From the NCBI GenBank assembly GCA_030653385.1, contig JAURZM010000073.1, positions 1 through 55,839 of the forward strand: a DNA stretch of 55,839 nt. The letters run 5' to 3'. Shown piece by piece: positions 32,696 through 40,678 of the stretch (the first letter of the stretch is position 1; each line of letters begins with the position of its first letter). The DNA is from Rubrivivax sp. GTDB lineage: Bacteria; Pseudomonadota; Gammaproteobacteria; Burkholderiales; Burkholderiaceae_C. A model generated the notes under the pieces. The model made no database searches, was not told where the DNA came from, and saw only the letters and a program-made list of their open reading frames with translations. Made by a program: the position numbers and the translations under genes.

Positions 32696-33241
32696 TCAGG
32701 TGATGTCCATCGCGTGCACACCGAAGCTGCCGCGCCGCCGGTCTTCGAAGAACAGCTCCAGCGTCTGCCGCACGGTGCGAAAGGCCAGCAGTTCCCAGGG
32801 GATCTCGTCCTCGCGGAACAGGCGCGCTTCCAGGCTTTCCGGGCCCGGGTCGAGCGAAGTGTTCAACATGCGCGCGCGGTAGAACAGGTGCACCTGGCCC
32901 ACGCGCACCACGTTCAACACGCTGAACAGGCCCTGCATCTCGACCTGGGCGCCGGCTTCTTCGATGGTCTCGCGCAATGCGCCATCGGCCGTGCTTTCAC
33001 CCAGTTCCATGAAACCGGCGGGCAGCGTCCACAGGCCGTGTCGGGGCTCGATGGCACGCCGGCACAACAGCACCTGTTCGCCCCACACCGGCACCGTGCC
33101 CACCACGTTGAGCGGGTTTTCGTAGTGGATCTCGCCGCAGGCGCTGCACGTGGCGCGCTCGCGGTTGTCGTCGGGTGGCACCCGGTATTGGGTGGCGGCG
33201 CCGCACACGCGGCAGTGCTGGATGCGACGGGGCTGGAACAT
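32696..33241 (-). CDS. Nudix hydrolase with N-terminal zinc ribbon
   Basis: The protein has 181 residues. The N-terminal zinc ribbon has two CxxC pairs (HCRVCGAA near 9-16 and TCSACGEIH near 31-39). The Nudix box GFMELGE-x7-RETIEEAGA near 75-97 matches G-x5-E-x7-REUxEExGU exactly. This combination resembles the NudC-related group acting on NADH, ADP-ribose or related dinucleotides; the substrate is not determined. It is convergent with the desaturase and divergent from maiA. Confidence 0.92.
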   Translation of the reverse strand: MFQPRRIQHCRVCGAATQYRVPPDDNRERATCSACGEIHYENPLNVVGTVPVWGEQVLLCRRAIEPRHGLWTLPAGFMELGESTADGALRETIEEAGAQVEMQGLFSVLNVVRVGQVHLFYRARMLNTSLDPGPESLEARLFREDEIPWELLAFRTVRQTLELFFEDRRRGSFGVHAMDIT

Positions 33242-33354
33242 GCGCGGCAGTGTAGCGGCGCACTCTGAACGGAGCCTGCGCAGCGGGCCCCGTCAGCGGG
33301 CCGCGTGGCATGATCGTTTGTCTCTTGCCTTCAAATCCCAACAGCGGTGCACCC

Positions 33355-33993
33355 ATGGCCATGGAGCTCTACAACTACTTCCGTTCTTCGGCCTCGTACC
33401 GGGTTCGCATCGCGCTGGCGCTGAAGGGCCTGGCCTACGACTACAAAGGTGTGCACCTGGCAAAAAACGAACAGTTCAACGAGTCGTATGCCGCCGTCTC
33501 TGCCGCCCGCCTGGTGCCGCTGCTGCGTGATGGCGAGCACACGCTGACGCAGTCGATGGCCATCATCGAGTACCTGGACGAAACACATCCACAGCCGCCA
33601 CTGCTGCCGGGCACGCCGGCCGAACGTGCCCGCGTGCGTGCACTGGCGCAGGACATCGCCTGCGAGATCCACCCTTTGAACAACCTGCGCGTGCTGCGTT
33701 TCCTGGTCAAGGACCTGAAGCTCAGCGAAGACGACAAAAACCGCTGGTATCGCCACTGGGTGGAAAGTGGCCTGGAAGTGGTCGAACGCCGCCTGGCTGC
33801 GCAGCCAGCCACCTACTGCCATGGCGACACGCCCACGCTGGCCGACTGTGTGCTGGTGCCGCAGATATTCAACGCCCGCCGTTTTGATTGCCGCACCGAG
33901 CATGTGCCGCACGTGATGCGGGTCTTCGAGGCCTGCATGAAGCTGCCGGCCTTCGAGCAGACGCGGCCCGAAAACTGCCCCGACGCGGGATAG
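33355..33993 (+). CDS. maiA: maleylacetoacetate isomerase (zeta-class GST)
   Basis: The protein has 212 residues from the ATG at 33355; the ATG at 33361 is also possible. The zeta-class motif SSASYRVRIALALKG near 11-25 contains the catalytic SSxS/C (the last position is Ser here). QSMAIIEYLDETHPQPPLLP follows near 66-85, and the C-terminal DTPTLADCVLVPQIFNARRF. It isomerises maleylacetoacetate to fumarylacetoacetate using glutathione in tyrosine or gentisate breakdown. Position 46-52 reads VSAARLVPLL where most family members have NPQGLVPTL. No other tyrosine or gentisate gene is adjacent. Confidence 0.9.
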   Translation: MAMELYNYFRSSASYRVRIALALKGLAYDYKGVHLAKNEQFNESYAAVSAARLVPLLRDGEHTLTQSMAIIEYLDETHPQPPLLPGTPAERARVRALAQDIACEIHPLNNLRVLRFLVKDLKLSEDDKNRWYRHWVESGLEVVERRLAAQPATYCHGDTPTLADCVLVPQIFNARRFDCRTEHVPHVMRVFEACMKLPAFEQTRPENCPDAG

Positions 33994-34019
33994 TTGGCCC
34001 GCCACCGGGTCGCCTGCCG

Positions 34020-34796
34020 ATGACGCTGCCGCTGCTGCGCCCCGACTGGCCGGTGCCACCTGGCGTGCTGGCGGCGATGAGCACCCGCGCTGGCGGTGTC
34101 AGCAGCGGCCCCTGGCAAAGCCTGAACCTGGGCGTGGCGGTGGGTGACGTGCCGGCGGCGGTGGCCGACAACCGCGCCCGTTTTGTCGCTGCGCTGGCCG
34201 CAGAGCCGGTGTGGCTGCGCCAGGTGCACGGGGTGAATGTGCGGCGCCTGATCGAAACCTCGGCTGCCGGGCCCGACGAGCCAGCCGATGCGGCCTGGAC
34301 CACCGCCAAGGGCGTCGCCTGCACCGTACAAGCCGCCGACTGCCTGCCAGTGCTGTTTGCGGCCCGTGACGGCAGCGCGGTGGCGGCCGCGCATGCCGGC
34401 TGGCGCGGCTTGGCCGCCGGGGTGCTGGAGTCGACCCTGCGGTCGCTGCAGCAGGGCGCTGGCGTGCAGCCTGCCGAGGTTCAGGTCTGGCTGGGCCCTT
34501 GCATCGGCCCGCGGCAGTTCGAAGTGGGCGCGGACGTGCTGCAGGGGTTTGGTGTCGCCGCCGTGCCGGTCGGTCAGATGGCCGATCAGCCGCTCTTCAA
34601 ACCCTGCACTCGGCGCGACGGCTCACCGGGCTGGCTGGCCGACCTGCAGGGCCTGGCCGCGTGGCGCCTGCACACGGCGGGTGTGCTTCACGTCAGCCGA
34701 TTGCAACGGTGCACCGTCGAAGAGCCTTCAACCTTTTTCTCTTTCCGCCGCGACGGCGTCACCGGCCGCATGGCCGCCTCTGTCTGGCGCAGCTGA
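34020..34796 (+). CDS. pgeF: peptidoglycan editing factor PgeF (YfiH, laccase-domain)
   Basis: The protein has 258 residues. The metal-binding motifs of the family are visible: RQVHGVNV near 61-68, VQAADCLPVLF near 103-113, AAHAGWRGLAAG near 123-134 and LGPCIGPRQFEVG near 160-172. His and Cys residues of these motifs form the zinc/copper site. YfiH proteins remove mis-incorporated L-serine from UDP-MurNAc and were also called polyphenol oxidases. It starts 26 bases after maiA. Its last 69 bases overlap the convergent membrane protein gene at 34728. Confidence 0.92.
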   Translation: MTLPLLRPDWPVPPGVLAAMSTRAGGVSSGPWQSLNLGVAVGDVPAAVADNRARFVAALAAEPVWLRQVHGVNVRRLIETSAAGPDEPADAAWTTAKGVACTVQAADCLPVLFAARDGSAVAAAHAGWRGLAAGVLESTLRSLQQGAGVQPAEVQVWLGPCIGPRQFEVGADVLQGFGVAAVPVGQMADQPLFKPCTRRDGSPGWLADLQGLAAWRLHTAGVLHVSRLQRCTVEEPSTFFSFRRDGVTGRMAASVWRS

Positions 34797-34991
34797 GGCT
34801 GCGGCTTCTTCGGCGATCCGCCTGCGCCGCCGCATCGGCGTACCCATGATGTACAGCAGCACGCCCAGCGGTAGCACACCGTAGAGGAAGAAGGTGATCA
34901 CCGCACCCACCAGCGTGCCTTGGCTGGACATCGCTTCGGCCACCGCCATCATCAGCACTACGTAGATCCACGCTATCGCTACCAGGTACAT
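34728..34991 (-). CDS. small two-helix membrane protein
   Basis: The protein has 87 residues. Two membrane segments are clear: residues 2-20 (YLVAIAWIYVVLMMAVAEA) and 27-50 (LVGAVITFFLYGVLPLGVLLYIMG). They are followed by a basic RRRRRIAEE stretch and an Ala-rich cytoplasmic tail. No named family is recognised, although small proteins like this are common in Burkholderiales. The tail overlaps the 3' end of pgeF on the other strand by 69 bases, so the true end could be tested against homologues. Confidence 0.72.
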   Translation of the reverse strand: MYLVAIAWIYVVLMMAVAEAMSSQGTLVGAVITFFLYGVLPLGVLLYIMGTPMRRRRRIAEEAAASAAPDRGGHAAGDAVAAEREKG

Positions 34992-35126
34992 GTCGTCATA
35001 TGATTCATTGTTCCGCGATGTGAAAAGTCATGAGGCTGTCAGCACGGCGGCGTACAAGGTGAAACTCGTCACGGTCTGGCCGCCCATCGGGGCTGCAAAC
35101 CCAGGCGGCAGAAGGAGACAACAACT

Positions 35127-36842
35127 GTGAAGTCCAAGACTAGCCCGAAACCCGAAGCCCCGTTGCCCGGCGCCGATGCCTTCGGTGCAGCCGTGGGGGA
35201 TTCGCTGAAGGCCTTCAAGGGCCTGAATGTGCCGATGGAGCAGCTCACGCGCATCCAGGCCGACTACCTGAAAAACGCCACCGAGATGTGGAACCAGTCG
35301 CTGCAGCGCCTGCACGCGGCGCCTGACGCCGCGGCCAAGCCGGCCCCCATCGGCGACCGCCGCTTTGCCGGCAGCGAATGGCTCAGCAACCCGGCCGCGG
35401 CCATGACGGCGCAGATGTACCTGCTCAACGCCAAAGCCCTGATGCAGATGGCCGACAGCGTGCAAGGCGACCCCAAGACCCAGGCGCGCATCCGATTTGC
35501 CGTGCAGCAGTGGGTGGACGCCGCCAGCCCCAGCAACTTCCTGGCGCTGAACCCCGAGGCGCTGAAGAAGGCGCTGGACACCAAGGGCGAAAGCATCGCC
35601 GTCGGCATGCAGCACCTGGTGGAAGACCTGCACAAAGGTCACGTCTCGCAGACCGACGAAAGTGTGTTCGAGGTGGGCCGCAACGTGGCCACCACGGCAG
35701 GCAGCGTGGTGTTCGAAAACGAGCTCTTCCAGCTGATCGAATACAAGCCGTTGACGGCCAAGGTGCACGAGCGGCCGATGCTCTTCGTGCCGCCCTGCAT
35801 CAACAAGTACTACATCCTTGACCTGCAGCCCGACAACAGCGTCATCCGCTACACCGTCGAGCAGGGTCACCGCACCTTCGTCGTCAGCTGGCGCAACCCC
35901 GATGAGTCGCTGAAGGACAAGACCTGGGACGACTACATCGAACAGGGCCCGATCGCGGCCATTCGCACGGTGCAGGCCATCAGCGGCGCAGAGACCATCA
36001 ACACACTGGGCTTTTGCGTCGGCGGCACCATTTTGGCCACCGCACTGGCGGTGCTGGCCGCGCGCGGTGAACAGCCCGCGCACAGCGTGACGCTGCTGAC
36101 CACGCTGCTGGACTTCGAAAGCACCGGCATCCTGGACATCTTCATCGACGAGCAGATGGTGCAGATGCGCGAGATGACGCTGGGCCCACAGGCGCCGGGC
36201 GGCCCCGGCCTGCTGAAGGGCCAGGAACTGGCCACCACCTTCAGCTTCCTGCGCCCCAACGACCTGGTCTGGAACTACGTCGTCGGCAATTACCTGAAGG
36301 GTGAAACGCCGCCGCCTTTCGACCTGCTGTACTGGAACGGCGACAGCACCAACCTGCCCGGCCCGTTCTACTGCTGGTACCTGCGCCACATGTACCTGCA
36401 GAACGAGCTGAAAAAACCCGGCGCGCTGACCGTGTGCGGCGAGAAGGTCGACCTGGCCAGCATCGAAGCGCCGTTTTTTGTCTACGGCTCGCGCGAAGAC
36501 CACATCGTGCCGTGGACCGCGGCTTATGCGTCGACCCCCCTGATCAGCGGCAAGAAGACCTTCGTGCTGGGCGCCAGCGGCCACATCGCGGGTGTCATCA
36601 ACCCGCCGGCCAAGGGCAAGCGCAGCCACTGGACCCACACCGGGACACACGGCAAGCTGCCCGCCAAGGCCGAAGACTGGCTGGAGACCGCGACCGAACA
36701 CCCCGGCAGTTGGTGGCCCGTCTGGACCGACTGGCTCAAGCCCCACGGCGGCAAGCTGGTGAACGCGCCCAAGACACCGGGTTCGACCAAGTTCAAGCCG
36801 ATCGAACCGGCCCCTGGCCGCTACGTCAAAGCCAAAGCCTGA
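35127..36842 (+). CDS. phaC: class I poly(3-hydroxyalkanoate) synthase
   Basis: The protein has 571 residues from a GTG start with AGAAGGAG eight bases upstream. The lipase-like box LGFCVGGT near 293-300 contains the catalytic cysteine. The charge-relay Asp is in YGSREDHIVPW near 455 and the His in GASGHIAGV near 485. The N-terminal 190 residues form the class I PhaC N-domain. The enzyme polymerises (R)-3-hydroxybutyryl-CoA at the surface of PHB granules. It is first in a phaC-phaA-phaB operon with gaps of 33 and 31 bases, the arrangement known from Cupriavidus necator. Confidence 0.97.
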   Translation: MKSKTSPKPEAPLPGADAFGAAVGDSLKAFKGLNVPMEQLTRIQADYLKNATEMWNQSLQRLHAAPDAAAKPAPIGDRRFAGSEWLSNPAAAMTAQMYLLNAKALMQMADSVQGDPKTQARIRFAVQQWVDAASPSNFLALNPEALKKALDTKGESIAVGMQHLVEDLHKGHVSQTDESVFEVGRNVATTAGSVVFENELFQLIEYKPLTAKVHERPMLFVPPCINKYYILDLQPDNSVIRYTVEQGHRTFVVSWRNPDESLKDKTWDDYIEQGPIAAIRTVQAISGAETINTLGFCVGGTILATALAVLAARGEQPAHSVTLLTTLLDFESTGILDIFIDEQMVQMREMTLGPQAPGGPGLLKGQELATTFSFLRPNDLVWNYVVGNYLKGETPPPFDLLYWNGDSTNLPGPFYCWYLRHMYLQNELKKPGALTVCGEKVDLASIEAPFFVYGSREDHIVPWTAAYASTPLISGKKTFVLGASGHIAGVINPPAKGKRSHWTHTGTHGKLPAKAEDWLETATEHPGSWWPVWTDWLKPHGGKLVNAPKTPGSTKFKPIEPAPGRYVKAKA

Positions 36843-36875
36843 CGCAGTTTTTTCCCGACTGAAGGAGACTTTCAC

Positions 36876-38060
36876 ATGCCACAACAAGACATCGTCATCG
36901 TCGCCGCCGCCCGCACGGGCGTGGGCAAGTTCGGCGGCAGCCTGGCCAAGGTGGCCGCGCCGGAACTGGGCGCCACTGTGCTGAAGGCGCTGCTGCAACG
37001 CAGCGGCCTGGCCAGCGAGCAGGTCGGCGAGGTGATCCTCGGGCAGGTGCTCACCGCTGGCAGCGGTCAGAACGCGGCGCGCCAGGCGCTCATCAAGGCC
37101 GGCTTCAACACCGGTGTGCCGGCCATGACCATCAACAAGGTCTGCGGCAGTGGCCTGAAGGCCGTGATGCTGGCGGCGCAGGCCATCCGCGACGGCGACA
37201 GCGACATCGTCATCGCCGGCGGCCAGGAAAACATGTCTGCCGCGCCGCACGTGCTGCTGGGCAGCCGCGACGGCCAGCGCATGGGCGACTGGAAGATGGT
37301 CGACTCGATGATCGTCGACGGCCTGTGGGACGTCTACAACCAGTACCACATGGGCATCACGGCGGAAAACGTGGCCAAGCAGTACGGCATCACGCGCGAG
37401 GCGCAAGATGCGCTGGCGCTGGCCAGCCAGATGAAGGCCGCCGCGGCGCAGGAAGCCGGCCGCTTTGCCGACGAAATCGTGCCGGTCAGCATCGCGCAGA
37501 AGAAGGGCGATCCGATCGTCTTTGCGGCCGACGAATTCATCAACAAAAAGACCAGCGCCGAAGCCCTGGCTGGCCTGCGCCCGGCCTTCGACAAGGCCGG
37601 CAGCGTGACTGCGGGCAATGCCAGCGGCCTGAACGACGGCGCCGCCGGTGTCGTGGTGATGAGCGCAGCCAAGGCCGCGGCACTGGGCCTGAAGCCGCTG
37701 GCGCGCATCGCCAGCTACGCCTCGGCAGGACTGGACCCGGCCATCATGGGCATGGGCCCGGTGCCGGCCGCGAAGAAGGCGCTCGAACGCGCCGGCTGGA
37801 AGCCGCAGGACCTGGACCTGCTGGAAATCAACGAAGCCTTTGCTGCGCAAGCCTGCGCGGTGCACCAGGAAATGGGCTGGGACACCAGCAAAGTCAACGT
37901 CAACGGCGGCGCCATCGCCATCGGCCACCCCATCGGTGCCAGCGGCTGCCGCATCCTGGTGACGCTGCTGCACGAGATGATCAAACGCGACGCCAAGAAA
38001 GGCATCGCCAGCCTGTGCATAGGGGGTGGCATGGGTGTTGCGCTGACGGTCGAACGGTAA
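36876..38060 (+). CDS. phaA: acetyl-CoA acetyltransferase (beta-ketothiolase)
   Basis: The protein has 394 residues. The acyl-accepting Cys is in TINKVCGSGLKAV near 85-97. The second signature is NVNGGAIAIGHPIGASGCRI near 342-361, which holds the catalytic His. The third is CIGGGMGVALTVER at the C-terminus, with the second catalytic Cys. It condenses two acetyl-CoA to acetoacetyl-CoA, the first step of PHB synthesis. A good AAGGAG site precedes the ATG. Confidence 0.97.
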   Translation: MPQQDIVIVAAARTGVGKFGGSLAKVAAPELGATVLKALLQRSGLASEQVGEVILGQVLTAGSGQNAARQALIKAGFNTGVPAMTINKVCGSGLKAVMLAAQAIRDGDSDIVIAGGQENMSAAPHVLLGSRDGQRMGDWKMVDSMIVDGLWDVYNQYHMGITAENVAKQYGITREAQDALALASQMKAAAAQEAGRFADEIVPVSIAQKKGDPIVFAADEFINKKTSAEALAGLRPAFDKAGSVTAGNASGLNDGAAGVVVMSAAKAAALGLKPLARIASYASAGLDPAIMGMGPVPAAKKALERAGWKPQDLDLLEINEAFAAQACAVHQEMGWDTSKVNVNGGAIAIGHPIGASGCRILVTLLHEMIKRDAKKGIASLCIGGGMGVALTVER

Positions 38061-38091
38061 GAATCCCCCACATCAACCAGGAGAGAGACAC

Positions 38092-38829
38092 ATGGCACAG
38101 AAGATCGCATACGTCACCGGCGGCATGGGCGGCATCGGCACCGCCATCTGCCAGCGGCTGCACAAGGAAGGCTTCAAGGTCATCGCCGGCTGCGGCCCCA
38201 GCCGTGACCACGTGAAGTGGATCGACGAACAAAAGGCCCTGGGCTACACCTTCCACGTCAGCGTGGGCAACGTGGCCGACTGGCAAAGCACGGTGGACGC
38301 CTTCACCAAGGCGGTGGCCGAACACGGCAGCATCGACGTTCTGGTCAACAACGCCGGCATCACCAAGGACCGCATGTTCTTGAAGATGACGCCCGAGGAC
38401 TGGAAGGCGGTGATCGACACCAACCTGAACAGCATGTTCAACGTCACCAAGCAGGTGGTGCCGGGCATGGTGGAAAAGGGCTGGGGCCGCATCATCCAGA
38501 TCAGCAGCGTCAACGGTGAAAAGGGCCAGGCCGGCCAGACCAACTACAGCGCGGCCAAAGCCGGCATGCACGGCTTCACGATGGCGCTGGCGCAGGAAGT
38601 GGCGGCCAAGGGAGTGACGGTCAACACCGTGAGCCCGGGTTACATCGGCACCGACATGGTCCGTGCGATCAAGCCCGAGGTGCTGGAGAAGATCGTGGCC
38701 ACCATCCCCGTGAAGCGGCTGGGCACGCCGGAAGAAATCGGCTCGGTGGTGGCCTGGCTGGCGGGTGAGGACAGTGGCTTCACCACCGGCGCTGACTTCT
38801 CCTGCAACGGCGGCCTGCACATGGGGTGA
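38092..38829 (+). CDS. phaB: acetoacetyl-CoA reductase (NADPH)
   Basis: The protein has 245 residues of the short-chain dehydrogenase family. The cofactor loop VTGGMGGIGTAICQRL is near 6-21, NNAGITKDRMF near 87-97, the catalytic Ser in ISSVNGEKGQAGQTNYSAAKAG near 138-158, and Tyr/Lys in the same stretch. It reduces acetoacetyl-CoA to (R)-3-hydroxybutyryl-CoA for PhaC. AGGAGAG lies upstream of the start. It is the last gene of the operon; a hairpin follows at 38955. Confidence 0.97.
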   Translation: MAQKIAYVTGGMGGIGTAICQRLHKEGFKVIAGCGPSRDHVKWIDEQKALGYTFHVSVGNVADWQSTVDAFTKAVAEHGSIDVLVNNAGITKDRMFLKMTPEDWKAVIDTNLNSMFNVTKQVVPGMVEKGWGRIIQISSVNGEKGQAGQTNYSAAKAGMHGFTMALAQEVAAKGVTVNTVSPGYIGTDMVRAIKPEVLEKIVATIPVKRLGTPEEIGSVVAWLAGEDSGFTTGADFSCNGGLHMG

Positions 38830-38954
38830 GGCTGGACGTGAGGGTCCGGAAGGACCCGAACGCCTGCCGAACGACGACGCGCGATCTCGCGCGCGCCGGC
38901 TGGGGCAAGCGGCTTCGCCGCTCAACCCATCGGGTGAGTGTTGCGCTCCCCCAG

Positions 38955-38971
38955 CCCCCTCCGAGAGGGGG
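38955..38971. terminator. hairpin downstream of the pha operon
   Basis: CCCCCTC (38955-38961), loop CGA, GAGGGGG (38965-38971), followed by TTCC. It lies between convergent genes and may end both transcripts. A second small palindrome, GCGGC-TTC-GCCGC, lies about 40 bases to its left. The arrangement resembles the repeat at 32593-32663. Confidence 0.5.
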
Positions 38972-39009
38972 TTCCAGTTCGCCAACGAAGTGCCGGCCCA
39001 GGCCGGCGC

Positions 39010-39621
39010 TCAGACCGCCGCGTAGCGCCCCTTGCGGTGGTTAAGCGCCAGCGCCAGGTTCAGCGCCACGGCGCCCAGCACCGACAGCGCGAGCTGCTCG
39101 CCGTTCAGCCACGGCAACGCGGCCAGCAGGATCAACACATCCACCGCCAGCTGCACATGCCCGGCACGCCAGCCGCGCTTTTCCTGCAACCACAGCACCA
39201 ACACATTCAAGCCGCCCAGGCTGGCGTGGTGGCGGAACAGGATCAGCATGCCTGCACCCATCAGCAGCCCGCCCCCCACAGCGGCAAAGGCCGGGTGCAC
39301 GTGCTGCAGCGTCAGCAACATCGGCAGCAACTCGGCCACGGCCGACAGCAGCGCCACGGCAGCAAAGGTCTTCAGCGTGAACACAGAGCCCATGCGCCGC
39401 CAGGCCAGCAGATAAAACGGCAGGTTGATCGCGAAGAAGGCCCAGCCGAAGGGCAGGCCCGACGCGTAGTGCACGATGAAGGCCAGCCCCGCGGTGCCGC
39501 CGGTGACGAGGCCGGCGTGGCGGAACAGCGCCAGCCCCATGGCCACGAACAGCACACCGGTCAGCAGCGCCTGCACGTCATCCAGCGCGCTGTGGCGAGG
39601 TGTTTGTCCGGTGCCGCTCAC
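39010..39621 (-). CDS. YitT family membrane protein
   Basis: The protein has 203 residues with five to six hydrophobic segments. It matches the N-terminal membrane part of the YitT/DUF161 family: TGVLFVAMGLALFRHAGLVTGGTAGLAFIVHY near 21-52 and GAGMLILFRHHASLGGLNVLVLWLQ near 124-148. The soluble DUF2179 domain of long YitT proteins is absent, as in the short proteobacterial form. Function unknown. The ATG overlaps the stop of the DUF2788 gene upstream (4 bases), so it is the last gene of a three-gene membrane-protein operon. Confidence 0.9.
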   Translation of the reverse strand: MSGTGQTPRHSALDDVQALLTGVLFVAMGLALFRHAGLVTGGTAGLAFIVHYASGLPFGWAFFAINLPFYLLAWRRMGSVFTLKTFAAVALLSAVAELLPMLLTLQHVHPAFAAVGGGLLMGAGMLILFRHHASLGGLNVLVLWLQEKRGWRAGHVQLAVDVLILLAALPWLNGEQLALSVLGAVALNLALALNHRKGRYAAV

Positions 39622-39836
39622 CCAGAGGCCCCTTCCATGAAGAACTGGATCACGCCTTTGGCCACAAAGCCCACCAGCCCCACACCCAAGGCCAGGAACA
39701 GCACGAAGGTGCCGAACTTGCCCGCCTTCGATTCACGCGCCAGCTGCAGGATGATGAACACCATGTACAGCATGAAGGCGCCGACCCCGAAGGTCAGGCC
39801 GAACTCGGCGATCTGCTCTTCGTTGTAGCCGAACAT
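39618..39836 (-). CDS. DUF2788 family small membrane protein
   Basis: The protein has 72 residues from the ATG at 39836. Two membrane segments (about 12-34 and 44-64) flank a basic RESKAGKFG loop; the N-terminal FGYNEEQIAEFGLTFGV is typical of DUF2788. Function unknown. It overlaps the DUF2189 stop by one base and the YitT start by four bases, so it is tightly coupled on both sides. Confidence 0.88.
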   Translation of the reverse strand: MFGYNEEQIAEFGLTFGVGAFMLYMVFIILQLARESKAGKFGTFVLFLALGVGLVGFVAKGVIQFFMEGASG

Positions 39837-40615
39837 CAACTGCTGCCTTCGGCTTCCACCAGGTCGCGGTAGGCGTGCCAGCTGGCATGCGCCAGCCAGG
39901 GCACCGCCACCACCAGGCCCAGCAGCAAGGTGGCCATGCCCAGCAGCGTGATGGTCAGGATCAGCGTCGCCCACAGTGCCATCGGGCCCGGGTTCAGCAG
40001 AGCGGCGCGCACGCTGACCAGCACGGCAGGGTGCACGCCGATCTGGCGGTCCAGCAGCAGCGGCAAGGCCACCACGGTGGACGCAAAGATGGGGGCCGCC
40101 AGCGCGCTGCCCAGCACGAGCCAGATCTCGAACAAACCTGCCTCGCCGGCCATCACCACCACCCGCAGGAAGTCGGCCGGGTTCTGCACCGGTTCGGGCG
40201 CCCAGCGCGTGATGAGTGCCGCTGACGTCAAGACCCAGCCGGTGCCGGCCAGGGCCAGCAGCAGGCCAAAGACCACCAGGCGGCTGTCACGCGGTTTCCA
40301 GGCCGCCAGTGCCGTGCCCAGACCGGCGCGTTCGCCCCTTTCGAGTGCCCGGCTCACGGCGTACAAGCCTGTGGCCACCAGCGGCGCCATCAGCAGGAAA
40401 CCGCTGAAGGCCCCGGCCAGCAACCAGAAGCGGTCGCGCACCAGCAGCACCAGCAGCGCGCCGAAGCCGGCCATCAGCAAGCCGTGCAGCAGACCGGGAA
40501 GTGGGCAGTGCATCAGATCGGCCCAGCCACGGGCCAACCAGTGCAGGGGTCGGAACAGCGGCACCTGGCGCACGGGGTGGCGGCGCAGCGCCTGCAGGTC
40601 GGGAGACGGGGTCAT
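39836..40615 (-). CDS. DUF2189 family membrane protein
   Basis: The protein has 259 residues from the ATG at 40615; the longer frame upstream is not protein-like. Six hydrophobic segments are visible. The family pattern includes the N-terminal RPLHWLARGWADL and the FSGFLLMAPLVATGLYAVSRALERGE segment. The C-terminal LLGLVVAVPWLAHASWHAYRDLVE is also typical. DUF2189 proteins are inner-membrane proteins, some linked to cytochrome oxidase gene clusters, with no proven function. First gene of the DUF2189-DUF2788-YitT operon; mnmH lies 63 bases upstream on the same strand. Confidence 0.88.
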   Translation of the reverse strand: MTPSPDLQALRRHPVRQVPLFRPLHWLARGWADLMHCPLPGLLHGLLMAGFGALLVLLVRDRFWLLAGAFSGFLLMAPLVATGLYAVSRALERGERAGLGTALAAWKPRDSRLVVFGLLLALAGTGWVLTSAALITRWAPEPVQNPADFLRVVVMAGEAGLFEIWLVLGSALAAPIFASTVVALPLLLDRQIGVHPAVLVSVRAALLNPGPMALWATLILTITLLGMATLLLGLVVAVPWLAHASWHAYRDLVEAEGSS

Positions 40616-40678
40616 GACACGGGGTCGCAGGACATGCGGGACTGTAGGTTCAGCAGAACAGGGTCGTCTTGACCCCAA

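Noticed and set aside
35028..37973. A 981-codon open frame on the minus strand opposite phaC and phaA
   Set aside because: It mirrors the pha operon genes and has no motif of its own.
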